Of a stretch of DNA of 64,000 nt, positions 43,801-46,751 are shown one piece after another. The DNA lies in contig JAQPZY010001660.1 of the NCBI GenBank assembly GCA_029931535.1, positions 5,295,001 to 5,359,000 of the forward strand, in the 5' to 3' direction. Under the pieces are notes generated by a model. It saw nothing but the letters and a program-made list of their open reading frames with translations, did not search any database and was not told where the DNA came from. Position 1 is the first letter of the stretch. Every line of letters begins with the position of its first letter. The stretch comes from Margaritifera margaritifera. Lineage: Eukaryota > Mollusca > Bivalvia > Unionida > Margaritiferidae. A program made the position numbers and the translations under genes.

Positions 43801-45742
43801 AATACTTTGTACATGTCGTTGCATTACAATAGAGTAAAATTCATAACTGTACTATATAATCCCGTTCTTCAATAAATACTTCATCCAGAACTACTGGCAT
43901 CAATTTTATTTCTCCTTATTATAGTCAGCTGGAGACCCAGAAATAGTCTTAAGTTTTCTCTATTACAGAGGATACTGTGAAGTTGCTTTTAAGTAATTCA
44001 TCAAATGGGAAACAAATGAATAATGATGCTAAACATACTGCATTTTAAATTTATTCAATGCTGATTTCAGTACTTTCATAGCTTTTGTGTGTATGATTCA
44101 CATTATTATTTTATATTCTGATGTTGCTTGTCAGATTTCAAGATTGTGAATTCATACAAGGGTGAAATATAGTCCACAAACAAATTAAAACAATAAATGC
44201 TATTTAAAATGATCAAGGTAAGTAAAAGATACATTGTAATCATTATTGCTACCATCATTTCTTATCTTTCAGACCCCGTTAGTAACATAATACCATAAGC
44301 TGCTTTTTGTTGTTGTAGTTGTGGATCGCTTTCCTTCATTCGCCTCTTCTATATTTAGCTACCCTCATCCCAATATTCAGATCTGCACAAAAGACTGTCC
44401 CAAAAAGTGATCAGAAAAACAGACCGAATGAACACAATGCCTGCCGACATTGAATGTCATTTATTTTTAAAGAAAAGGGGGGAAAAATTACTTTTCTATG
44501 ATACTGTGAAGTTGATTTTTTAGGTCCATATGGGGACGGACATAGGGGGTGAGTGAAGAACAGTTTGTCTTCATTTTATCTTTTCATTAAGGATGAGTGC
44601 AAATGAGAACACGGATGAAATTTGCATATGTGTTAGATGGTTTTTAAAAAAGTATCTTCTGTCAAAAAATAAAACTTGTTCTCGATTGCGCTGGTATTTT
44701 TTTAGGTCTTTGAAGATGCAGAAATTAGGCAAAATTTTAGGTTTTTGATGAACATAAGCCCATTTAGTAATAAAATCAAATGTTTATTTCATGGTGTTTC
44801 ACAATACCATATGTATATACATGTATGTTACAGTGGACATATAGTCATTATGGTATAACCATAACAAATGCTGTTACAATCACTTAAATTTATCACTAAA
44901 ATGGGGGCAAAAATCAGCCATAATCCAACCTTGTCCTTTATATTTTGATGACATAATCATAAATAATTGAACAACTGTTGTCTACATGCAACCCTTAAAC
45001 ATATTAGGCAAAATCTTGTCTGTAACAAATTCTTTATTTATAACAGTTTTTTTCACAAGAACGTCTCTACATTATGTCAAAATCATTTTATGTGTTCATT
45101 GTAGCAAAAATTCCAGTTTAAATGTAGTTAATACTTGATATCGTTATAGAGATGCAAGGTATCAGTGAATGCTGAAGAACTTAAATTTTCTCGTTTTTCA
45201 CATGATCCACATGTGACAATCAAACCGATATTCTAGTGATAGGTTATTAACTCAAACCTTTATATTCTGTAAAAATTTTTAACTGGTTGTTGCATGTGGA
45301 CCACCTGAATTTTCTAAAAATAGCCCTAACTGTAGCACAAAATGGCTATTTTATAGCTAAATGTGATGTCATGAGCATATGCGTATGACACCTTATCTAA
45401 AAAAAATTCAAAAATCAGTTGCAATTTTAAGTTTTTCAAATGTTAATCAATTTTTTGCCATAGTATTCTCAGAGCAACTACTTTTTTGAAATTTTTTAAA
45501 TTTTTGGACCAAAGAGAGGTCTTATAGTACCTACCCCTTTAGTCTCTTTCGTCAACCACTTTAACCTCGAATATACGTTACACTAACGGCCTTCAAACAC
45601 TTTAAACTGCAACTCGACCGACTATCACAAACTTTGAATGTTTTCATTGCCAGATACATTCTTTTAAAATAGATATTCATTGTCATCTTACAGTTTCATC
45701 ACCTTTTGCTTCTTTGGGCATTGCTAGCGCCAACAGAGACAT
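1095..45742 (-). CDS. PALB2: PALB2 homologue (partner and localizer of BRCA2), 3' end outside window
   Basis: In known animals PALB2 is a nuclear scaffold of homologous recombination: its N-terminal coiled coil binds BRCA1 and its C-terminal WD40 propeller binds BRCA2. Six coding exons were found on this strand: 45692-45742, 34431-34490, 22883-24973, 10761-10919, 9599-9762 and 1095-1313. Their phases are 0-0, 0-0, 0-0, 0-0, 0-2 and 2-2. The second exon is 60 nt, as in human, and the recalled human phases for the corresponding exons agree. The coiled-coil segment (LLERLARIKKDM, then KSHRAAKARAH) and WD40 strands (CLSMWK, AVLGLTSSREIHIW) align with the human protein from memory. One small phase 0-0 exon before the WD40 domain was not located, and the final blades lie beyond position 1. 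Identification is strong; the exact transcript is not proven. Confidence 0.85.
1690..1907. mobile_element. Foldback element with two internal palindromes, copy 1
   Basis: Terminal inverted repeats of about 21 bp (ACCGTATATACTCGCGTATA at the left; the reverse complement with one change at the right) enclose two further palindromes. One is built on GACCCAGATCTGCC and its complement, the other on GACCCTGATCTGC and its complement. No coding capacity. Related copies lie at 11268-11487 and 52669-52859, with a relic at 25236-25315. Confidence 0.8.
3637..3888 (-). mobile_element. tRNA-derived SINE with 12-bp target-site duplication
   Basis: Read on the minus strand, it begins with a tRNA-like head (GGTGGCTGAATGGTCTAAGGC, an A-box-like segment) and ends with AATGTTGTTAAAGCCCACAA. 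The identical 12-mer AGCACAATACTG flanks it at 3625-3636 and 3889-3900, a clear target-site duplication. A similar tail (GTTAAAGCC) is common in mollusc SINEs as I recall. The B box is poorly preserved. Confidence 0.75.
4843..4869 (+). repeat. (TAA)9 microsatellite
   Basis: Uninterrupted TAA units. Confidence 0.95.
5020..5830. mobile_element. Tandem-core (pearl/Helentron-like) element pieces
   Basis: The left part, to about 5330, carries the core in minus orientation (AAGATTTTCAAGATGGCC). The right part is in plus orientation and ends with a terminus shared with the copy at 59340: TCAGAGAT.GTTTCAACA, then TCTTGAATTCCTGGAAATTC and ACAGTAGAG. The near-palindrome GAATTCCTGGAAATTC sits just before the end, as a terminal hairpin would. 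Confidence 0.6.
5936..5990 (+). repeat. (GTAG)n-like simple repeat
   Basis: Degenerate GTAGGTAG stretch followed by the phrase GTCAGCACAATACTGGC. The same (GTAG)n-plus-phrase pair occurs at 3584-3637, so it belongs to one dispersed repeat. Confidence 0.7.
6110..6670 (-). mobile_element. Tandem-core element, minus orientation
   Basis: Three to four degenerate core units (GGCCAC..GTGG..CATACTGGAT, ACCAACTAGACATCATAAGAAG) lead to the conserved flank TTTCATGGCAATCCTCC and a TCTGGTCTATGAG terminus near 6647. Confidence 0.6.
7870..8520 (-). repeat. Tandem-core element units with an exact-like 128 bp duplication
   Basis: Core units in minus orientation. Positions 7921-8048 and 8049-8176 are a 128 bp direct duplication with about three differences, much closer to each other than to the other units. 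That indicates a recent local duplication. Confidence 0.75.
8520..8860 (-). mobile_element. LINE reverse-transcriptase relic
   Basis: On the minus strand, degraded frames read like the end of a LINE RT domain (N.ILEY and neighbouring words). The same region aligns along its length with 54760-55140, where the RT signature is clearer. Confidence 0.5.
9599..9762 (-). CDS. PALB2: PALB2 WD40-domain exon, second blade region
   Basis: The 164-nt exon goes from phase 0 to phase 2, the same phases as human exon 8. The acceptor is TTCAATTTCAG. The donor (AAAAG followed by GTTTTT) is weak, but it is the only one that fits both the frame and the downstream exon. It encodes IRKTGGSSLHILPSTSSILL, then LLCSQDKTDLTLLVYSDEN, matching the strand pattern of the human propeller after the TWHFAE region. 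It ends just before the in-frame TGA. Confidence 0.75.
9763..10760. other. PALB2 intron, nothing recognised
   Basis: AT-rich sequence between two WD40 exons. No repeat or coding signal recognised. Confidence 0.6.
10761..10919 (-). CDS. PALB2: PALB2 WD40-domain exon, first blade
   Basis: The 53-codon phase 0-0 exon ends at a GTAAGC donor; human exon 7 has 54 codons with the same phases. It encodes VVCFAVGQLDDVTQSGFYLA and then CLSMWK, the alternating hydrophobic pattern of a beta-propeller blade ending in a W-K. This aligns with the human segment that ends VVSLWK. The acceptor could be TATAATCTAG (used here) or a CAG 18 nt further downstream (AACCAGTCAG), which would drop six residues without changing frame. 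Confidence 0.82.
11268..11487. mobile_element. Foldback element with two internal palindromes, copy 2
   Basis: Same layout as the copy at 1690. The termini TACCATAAATACTTGAGTATA and CTAATATAAGAGTATATATG are more decayed, but both internal palindromes (CCCAGATCTGCC.. and CCCTGATCTGCC..) are well kept. Confidence 0.75.
12150..13575 (-). pseudogene. DIRS copy A tyrosine recombinase, degraded
   Basis: Colinear with copy B: 13438-13560 matches 26208-26345 and 12180-12500 matches 25763-26100. A central block (about 12530-13355) absent from copy B should carry most of the recombinase core; it includes the open stretch at 12699-12890 with AFIAKEQAPAHWELVLCL. The end motif WRSETTFSSF is followed by a one-base frame change exactly at the presumed catalytic Tyr codon (12442-12444 on the plus strand). 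Confidence 0.6.
13620..14335. other. Low-complexity intronic stretch
   Basis: Contains (AGAG)n, trinucleotide-like CAAC/CATCAT/GTTGTT runs (13800-14000) and AT-rich sequence. Apparent open frames here are artefacts of the simple repeats. Confidence 0.7.
14340..15170 (-). pseudogene. LINE reverse-transcriptase C-terminal region, degraded
   Basis: The open stretch at 14351-14578 encodes MRWFQIRLLHGILSANIFLA, then CSFCKTDPESLMHLIWHC, the zinc-binding-type tail (zf-RVT) found at the end of many LINE polymerases. Broken frames upstream on the same strand (about 14580-15170, for example FWYDAFKAW) continue the protein toward its N-terminus. Stops and frameshifts are frequent. Confidence 0.7.
15345..15960 (+). 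pseudogene. Virus-like cluster, first broken reading frame(s)
   Basis: Short plus-strand stretches such as SESEAVAFAKMSKNWPEAWA and, further on, FKALTEELHNEVYDSH are separated by stops and frame changes. The family was not recognised. Position and strand link it to the structural-type frames downstream. Confidence 0.35.
16149..16835 (+). pseudogene. Minor-capsid-like protein remnant
   Basis: The open stretch at 16149-16364 contains LPTSAYEIDAINQEIQRQI. A frame at 16485-16742 contains NISCNAVGGY and SPVYVLYSF, and after a stop the sequence continues with NMLNLHRKTLTIGLYV. This order (AYEIDxIN segment, internal NIxCN-GG segment, terminal LTI-L strand) is that of a protein I associate with Polinton-like elements of invertebrates. 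Several frameshifts and stops break it. Confidence 0.4.
17090..17680 (+). pseudogene. Virus-like cluster, capsid-type remnant of unknown family
   Basis: Broken frames with CGLLVLSEAFIETGQHWPI near 17425-17480 and FTLREVRNAAGDGHTNAV near 17529-17583. A 45-bp segment at about 17153-17197 is repeated directly at 17198-17242 (both contain AAAAAG.CACCACCCTGG). No family is assigned with confidence. Confidence 0.3.
18180..18521 (+). pseudogene. Fibre-like protein fragment
   Basis: A 113-residue open stretch. Its end, NNNLTKNIHDPVDPPDAAT, has the N-x-I-x-D-P-x-x-x-x-DAAT signature common in tail-fibre/trimeric fibre proteins. SIADLDVHVDSNC and LKTGNTI precede it. An adjoining open frame at 18578-18904 (YVYKGSIQKLVPDMTVVY, TVPGAGFYFFNLEV) may be a separate beta-rich protein or a continuation. 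Confidence 0.4.
18578..18904 (+). pseudogene. Beta-rich hypothetical protein of the virus-like cluster
   Basis: A 108-residue frame with alternating hydrophobic residues (MTVVYLTANNITSDSEIIAI, TITVPGAGFYFFNLEV). No recognised family. It directly follows the fibre-like fragment. Confidence 0.3.
19418..19708 (+). pseudogene. Hypothetical protein of the virus-like cluster
   Basis: A 96-residue frame with HITVIGQKNKLLLHLQKEDL and DIKQTDIFFDITTILPVS. Not recognised. Confidence 0.3.
19769..20295 (+). pseudogene. Hydrophobic protein with charged C-terminus, virus-like cluster
   Basis: The frame at 19791-20096 holds VDTALMAVSLGTGMAGIGLL and ITITVLSCGLLSVAGAFI, two probable membrane segments. After a frame change, EFTLILDEANKYTTIKNEIQ, INEATKTKS (then a stop) and a basic end RRRK follow. 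The arrangement (glycine-rich membrane segments, then a charged helix with a LILDE-type motif) matches a protein I recall next to capsid genes in invertebrate mobile elements. Confidence 0.4.
20682..20698 (+). repeat. Poly-G tract, 17 nt
   Basis: Uninterrupted G run; length may be imprecise for technical reasons. Confidence 0.8.
20955..21385 (-). mobile_element. Tandem-core element fragment, minus orientation
   Basis: Three core units (ATTTTCAAGATGGTCAC.. and GACATCATAAGAAGTC) lead to the conserved flank TTTCATGGCAATCCTCCCAG. A detached terminus (TCTGGTCTATGACTAGTAGAGC) is at 21821-21845. Confidence 0.6.
21830..22560 (-). pseudogene. DIRS copy A gag-like region
   Basis: Minus-strand frames are homologous to 29390-30010 in copy B, sharing words such as GTTGACACTTGG, CTTCTTCAAT.GATG and TCAGAT.... 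. The translated minus strand contains REDYTFHASIEEVLWLLS. Disrupted by stops. Confidence 0.55.
22883..24973 (-). CDS. PALB2: PALB2 large exon (equivalent to human exons 3-5)
   Basis: A 2091-nt, 697-codon exon without stops. The acceptor is ATATATTTCAG and the donor is CAG followed by GTTTGT, both in phase 0. Its first residues, KSHRAAKARAHVQRKLREQ, continue the basic coiled-coil region. The rest looks disordered and is rich in Ser, Gln and Asn, with many SQ dipeptides (for example DSQLSDSQ and SSQMSSSQS). That fits an ATM/ATR substrate, but the function is inferred. A Lys-rich patch (MKKKFSGQ to AKKRQ, about 23.77-23.82 kb) could contact DNA or the nucleus. Human exons 3-5 total about 2.4 kb, so the length is comparable. 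The open frame runs on into both introns (24974-25132 and 22838-22882); those parts were excluded because of the splice sites. Confidence 0.87.
25236..25315. repeat. Relic of the foldback family
   Basis: One palindrome arm pair remains (GCATAGATCCAGATCTGC and its complement around TGTGGATCTATGC), without terminal repeats. Confidence 0.6.
25745..26140 (-). pseudogene. DIRS copy B tyrosine recombinase, internally deleted
   Basis: The end of the protein is present: SLADIIQAEEWRAEMTFSCF followed by YLRDF, with the presumed catalytic Tyr at 26038-26040 (plus coordinates). Compared with copy A, about 0.83 kb is missing between this block and the linker near 26140, so most of the recombinase core is gone. 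Confidence 0.6.
26190..26850 (-). pseudogene. DIRS copy B RNase H and linker
   Basis: IIVMDASMADWV is an RNase H first-motif (DAS..GW type), followed by broken frames and by TKLPTFVFLVPDSIAQAVDA, then FPPAPLIPKVLQKARES, the conserved linker before the recombinase in DIRS elements. Confidence 0.65.
26850..27785 (-). pseudogene. DIRS copy B reverse transcriptase, degraded
   Basis: From the N-terminal side: DDPWVLQIVSEG, VKSLGFYSRVFLLPRANG, DIDLTSYNLFI, VVSLDLIDGYHHIPM (first catalytic Asp), RKFLNFAIRD, LLGLNITPLVFTRIF and LHLGFLVIKDIFDIVP. The second catalytic motif survives only as YLDA in a shifted frame (plus strand about 27221-27232). The 185-codon open stretch at 26850-27407 is the best-preserved part. 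Confidence 0.72.
27786..28620 (-). mobile_element. 835 bp DNA transposon nested in DIRS copy B
   Basis: The ends are inverted repeats (CAGACTTGCCAACC at the left, GGTTGGCAGGTCTG at the right, one mismatch), with further inverted similarity inside (CAGTCAAATT, CAGTAAG). Flanks repeat TCATTC (27780-27785) and CCATTC (28621-28626), a 6-bp target duplication with one change. Removing the element and one flank copy lets the DIRS frame continue from ATEW into DDPWVLQIVSEG. On its minus strand a short frame MASNEQKHFENERDNKLL could be a transposase remnant. Superfamily not determined; hAT-like is one option. Confidence 0.75.
28620..28980 (-). pseudogene. DIRS copy B, start of pol region
   Basis: Minus-strand frames include LPVGGTLKHFATEWQ, the short motif (VGGRL-x-x-F) that precedes the RT domain in DIRS elements. 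A 32-nt poly-G tract (plus strand 28838-28869) lies upstream and would read as polyproline. The reading frame stops where the nested transposon is inserted. Confidence 0.6.
28838..28869 (+). repeat. Poly-G tract, 32 nt
   Basis: Uninterrupted G run within the DIRS copy, preceded by CCC on the plus strand. Confidence 0.85.
29390..30565 (-). pseudogene. DIRS copy B gag-like region
   Basis: The most intact stretch, 30307-30564, encodes SISIAADIASVGSLLLAEML, then FTYSTSTALASMTRTSL, an Ala/Leu/Ser-rich helical protein of the kind seen in DIRS ORF1. The part from 29390 to 30010 matches the gag region of copy A. Assigned by position relative to pol and by that match; primary-sequence homology to known gag proteins is weak. 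Confidence 0.5.
31264..31380 (+). repeat. Exact 60 bp direct duplication
   Basis: GAATATGCCAGTCTGTATAG and the rest of the unit recurs identically at a 60 bp step. The unit ends in CCTGGCTATATAGTG, a phrase also present at 6015-6035. Confidence 0.9.
31441..31549 (+). repeat. 20 bp minisatellite, about 5 units
   Basis: CATAAACCCTTCCAAAGAAA repeated with single-base changes. Confidence 0.9.
31884..32400 (-). pseudogene. LINE C-terminal fragment
   Basis: The minus-strand frame reads LTVEHILVKCIDFHPVRQKI, then LFDDVPPEKIVAFKKECGLY, the typical tail of a LINE ORF2. Upstream on that strand (32340-32390) LMRHAYLTHEFFLKDE precedes it. A six-fold 35 bp expansion separates the two parts. The family is the same as the fragment at 60900-61259. 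Confidence 0.7.
32122..32331 (+). repeat. 6 x 35 bp tandem array within a LINE fragment
   Basis: AGTGGAAATTGTCATGTCAT plus GCACTCTGGTCTAGG, six near-identical units. The unit is the local LINE coding sequence (encoding roughly PRPECM..QFPLT on the minus strand), expanded out of frame because 35 is not divisible by 3. Confidence 0.9.
33755..33925 (+). repeat. Dispersed repeat, copy 2
   Basis: Partner of the repeat at 283-460, with the same order of shared words. Confidence 0.6.
34431..34490 (-). CDS. PALB2: PALB2 exon 2, N-terminal coiled coil
   Basis: The 60-nt phase 0-0 exon is flanked by a good acceptor (TTTCATTTCAG) and donor (GTAAGTAC). It encodes LLERLARIKKDMARTEKKLA. Leucine and charged-residue spacing is that of a coiled coil, and the segment aligns with human residues 17-36, which are also encoded by a separate 60-nt exon. 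In human PALB2 this helix mediates self-association and binding to the BRCA1 coiled coil. Confidence 0.88.
34891..35052 (+). repeat. 81 bp tandem duplication
   Basis: Two copies starting CAGCTGTTTTTATATGGGTC, with one mismatch (CTGTG/CTATG). Confidence 0.9.
36078..36260 (+). mobile_element. tRNA-derived SINE
   Basis: The head TGATAGCTCAGTTGGTAGAG is a tRNA A-box region and GGGTCATGTGTTCAATACCC resembles the B-box arm. A non-tRNA body follows (GTGTCCTTGAGAAAGGCACT). A related copy lies at 58818. It is not a functional tRNA gene: no acceptor-stem pairing or matching 3' half was seen. Confidence 0.75.
37915..39250 (-). mobile_element. Long tandem-core (pearl/Helentron-like) array
   Basis: Eight to nine degenerate core units in minus orientation, each with ACATCATAAGAAGTCTTTTAG-, CCATCCATTCAGGAG-, AACAAGATTTTCAAGATGGC- and CATACTGGATGTCAG-like parts, often with deletions. 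The array ends in TGTGGTCTATGACTAGCAGA, the conserved terminus in reverse. Confidence 0.65.
39838..40058 (+). repeat. Dispersed repeat, copy 1 (GATGCTCATCCATTTGGATG)
   Basis: Closely similar to 40764-40974: shared TTTTTCAAGATGCTCATCCA, AAAACTGATGC.GG.CAAGTA and GTTCCAAGTCACTT. The class is unknown. Confidence 0.75.
40764..40974 (+). repeat. Dispersed repeat, copy 2 (GATGCTCATCCATTTGGATG)
   Basis: Direct-orientation partner of the copy at 39838, about 0.93 kb away. Confidence 0.75.
43084..43105 (+). repeat. (CA)11 microsatellite
   Basis: Uninterrupted CA units. Confidence 0.95.
43431..43478 (+). repeat. (TCTG)n(TC)n(CA)n compound microsatellite
   Basis: TCTGTCTGTC, then TCTCTCTC, then CACACACA in succession. 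Confidence 0.9.
45692..45742 (-). CDS. PALB2: PALB2 exon 1 (coding part)
   Basis: This is a 17-codon exon reading MSLLALAMPKEAKGDET, followed by a strong donor (ACT, then GTAAGA) in phase 0. It joins in frame to the coiled-coil exon. Human exon 1 encodes 16 residues and also ends in phase 0. A second in-frame ATG at 45721-45719 has a better initiation context (G at -3) than the first (C at -3), so translation may start there and give a 10-residue exon. The surrounding 45.7-45.9 kb is richer in CpG than neighbouring DNA, as expected near a 5' end. The choice rests on phase, splice signal, length and position; there is no transcript evidence. Confidence 0.65.
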
Positions 45743-45744
45743 GG

Positions 45745-46591
45745 GTGGGAATCCACCCAAGAAAAGTTGCAGGCGTATTTTTTCGATTCTTTTCCGACGA
45801 AAAAACGCGCCCAGGAGGACGCACTGGGTCAAGATTTGGGGGACATAGTAGCCTGTGCTCTATGCGCAACACTGCAATTCACATAAAAACCGGCACCGGC
45901 ATTGATCAATTCACTGCTGGCCTGGTAGATATACAAACATTCTAAGTTCAACAAATCCTTTCTTTTCAAAATGTTAAATTACAAATAAGTTATGCATTCA
46001 AATTACACAATCTCTGTGCAGTAATACACTGTTCTCAACTGCCTCCCAGTAATAATCAAAAGTGTCTGGGAGTAATAAGCAGAATCAGAATAAAAGTTGC
46101 GAATCATGGACAAAGTCGAAAGAGGTCGCCAAAACTAGTTACACTAAAAAGTTAAGTTGTTCTACACAACTCTTTACATTAAATCTGGAAAAGTATATAT
46201 AATCAATAAACTTATGTCTTTCAATTACTTCTTTTTTGTCCATTTTCAGGCCTACAAATGATGCCAACCAATAAGAGCTCAAAATAGTGTGCACAACTCC
46301 ATCTGAACTACCCGCCCTTCGCTTATGCAATCCATTGAATACTTCCGGATTCAATCTTCCGCCATGCGCACAGTAAAGTTATGGAAAATCAACCATGGAG
46401 GAAAACAAGACGTATATCGTTAATTTAGGGACCCTTTCACTGTAGAATTTGACAGAAGAAATTAATAATATATGGGATAAGGAAAAGACTAATTAGTCTG
46501 TGTTTATATGATTTACGGAGCTCTTATTTCTAATCAAGCATGGGCTAGACAGTAACACCTTGAAGAAAATTTGTGGTGTGTTGAAACTGCA
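45745..46591. promoter_or_regulatory. Probable bidirectional promoter between PALB2 and RAB40
   Basis: About 850 bp lie between the divergent start codons. The stretch contains an ETS-type site (ACTTCCGG at 46341), an adjacent CCGCCAT motif (YY1-like) and a TGCGCA core (NRF1-like half site), and CpG-bearing segments near 45.74-45.90 and 46.31-46.37 kb. No TATA box is obvious at either end. This is the usual make-up of housekeeping bidirectional promoters. Transcription start sites cannot be placed from sequence alone. Confidence 0.5.
46395..46445 (+). other. Possible upstream ORF in the RAB40 leader
   Basis: A 16-residue ORF (MEENKTYIVNLGTLSL, then TAG) starts at an optimal ACCATGG context 197 nt before the RAB40 start. 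It would lower initiation at the main start if the transcript begins upstream of it. A second, overlapping short ORF starts at 46381. Whether either lies in the mRNA is unknown. Confidence 0.3.
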
Positions 46592-46751
46592 ATGAGTTTT
46601 CGTTCGCCTCGCATGGGGGCTGGGTCGCCCAAGAGCTATGATTACATGCTAAAGTTCCTCTTGGTCGGGGACAGTGATGTAGGAAAGGAGGAACTTCTTA
46701 GTGGAATGGAAAATGGCTCCTCAGAGTCCCCATTCGGCTTCTCCAACTGTG
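46592..46751 (+). CDS. RAB40: RAB40 exon 1 (P-loop)
   Basis: Starts at the ATG of MSFRSPRM (G at -3) and ends at TGTG followed by GTGAGT, phase 1. The nucleotide-binding loop reads GDSDVGKEE: the residue after the invariant Lys is Glu, not the Ser/Thr of ordinary Rabs. RAB40 proteins in general lack that Ser/Thr. An in-frame extension upstream to 46571 has no ATG, so the start at 46592 is preferred. The following intron is 11.2 kb. Confidence 0.95.

Larger units (their letters stand above)
41504..45539. mobile_element. Possible 4 kb element with 14 bp terminal inverted repeats
   Basis: AAGGGGTAGGTACT at the left and its exact complement at the right, each flanked by TA, which is the target-site pattern of Tc1/mariner-like elements. 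No transposase was recognised inside; two AT-rich open frames (41821-42102, and 42735-43010 beginning MNIQIYIILVAISLCSMQFV) are not assignable. Two separate short elements in opposite orientation would look the same. Confidence 0.35.
34491..45691. other. PALB2 intron 1 with repeats
   Basis: Apart from the repeats listed separately, 35100-35560 and 36280-36800 carry the GTCACTGTGACCT / TTTGACCC words that recur in dispersed mollusc-type repeats. No coding signal was recognised in 36800-37700 or 40200-40760. Confidence 0.55.

Noticed and set aside
45706..45945. 79-codon plus-strand frame near the PALB2 5' end
   Set aside because: It is antisense to PALB2 exon 1 and its leader, with no recognisable domain; CpG-rich leader sequence tends to be open in several frames.
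46139..46354. Two alternative PALB2 first exons (ATG starts reading MDCISEGR or MDKKE before possible donors)
   Set aside because: Both are phase-compatible, but the donors (GTAGTT, GTAATT) are weaker than GTAAGA at 45691. The exon at 45692-45742 also has the expected length.
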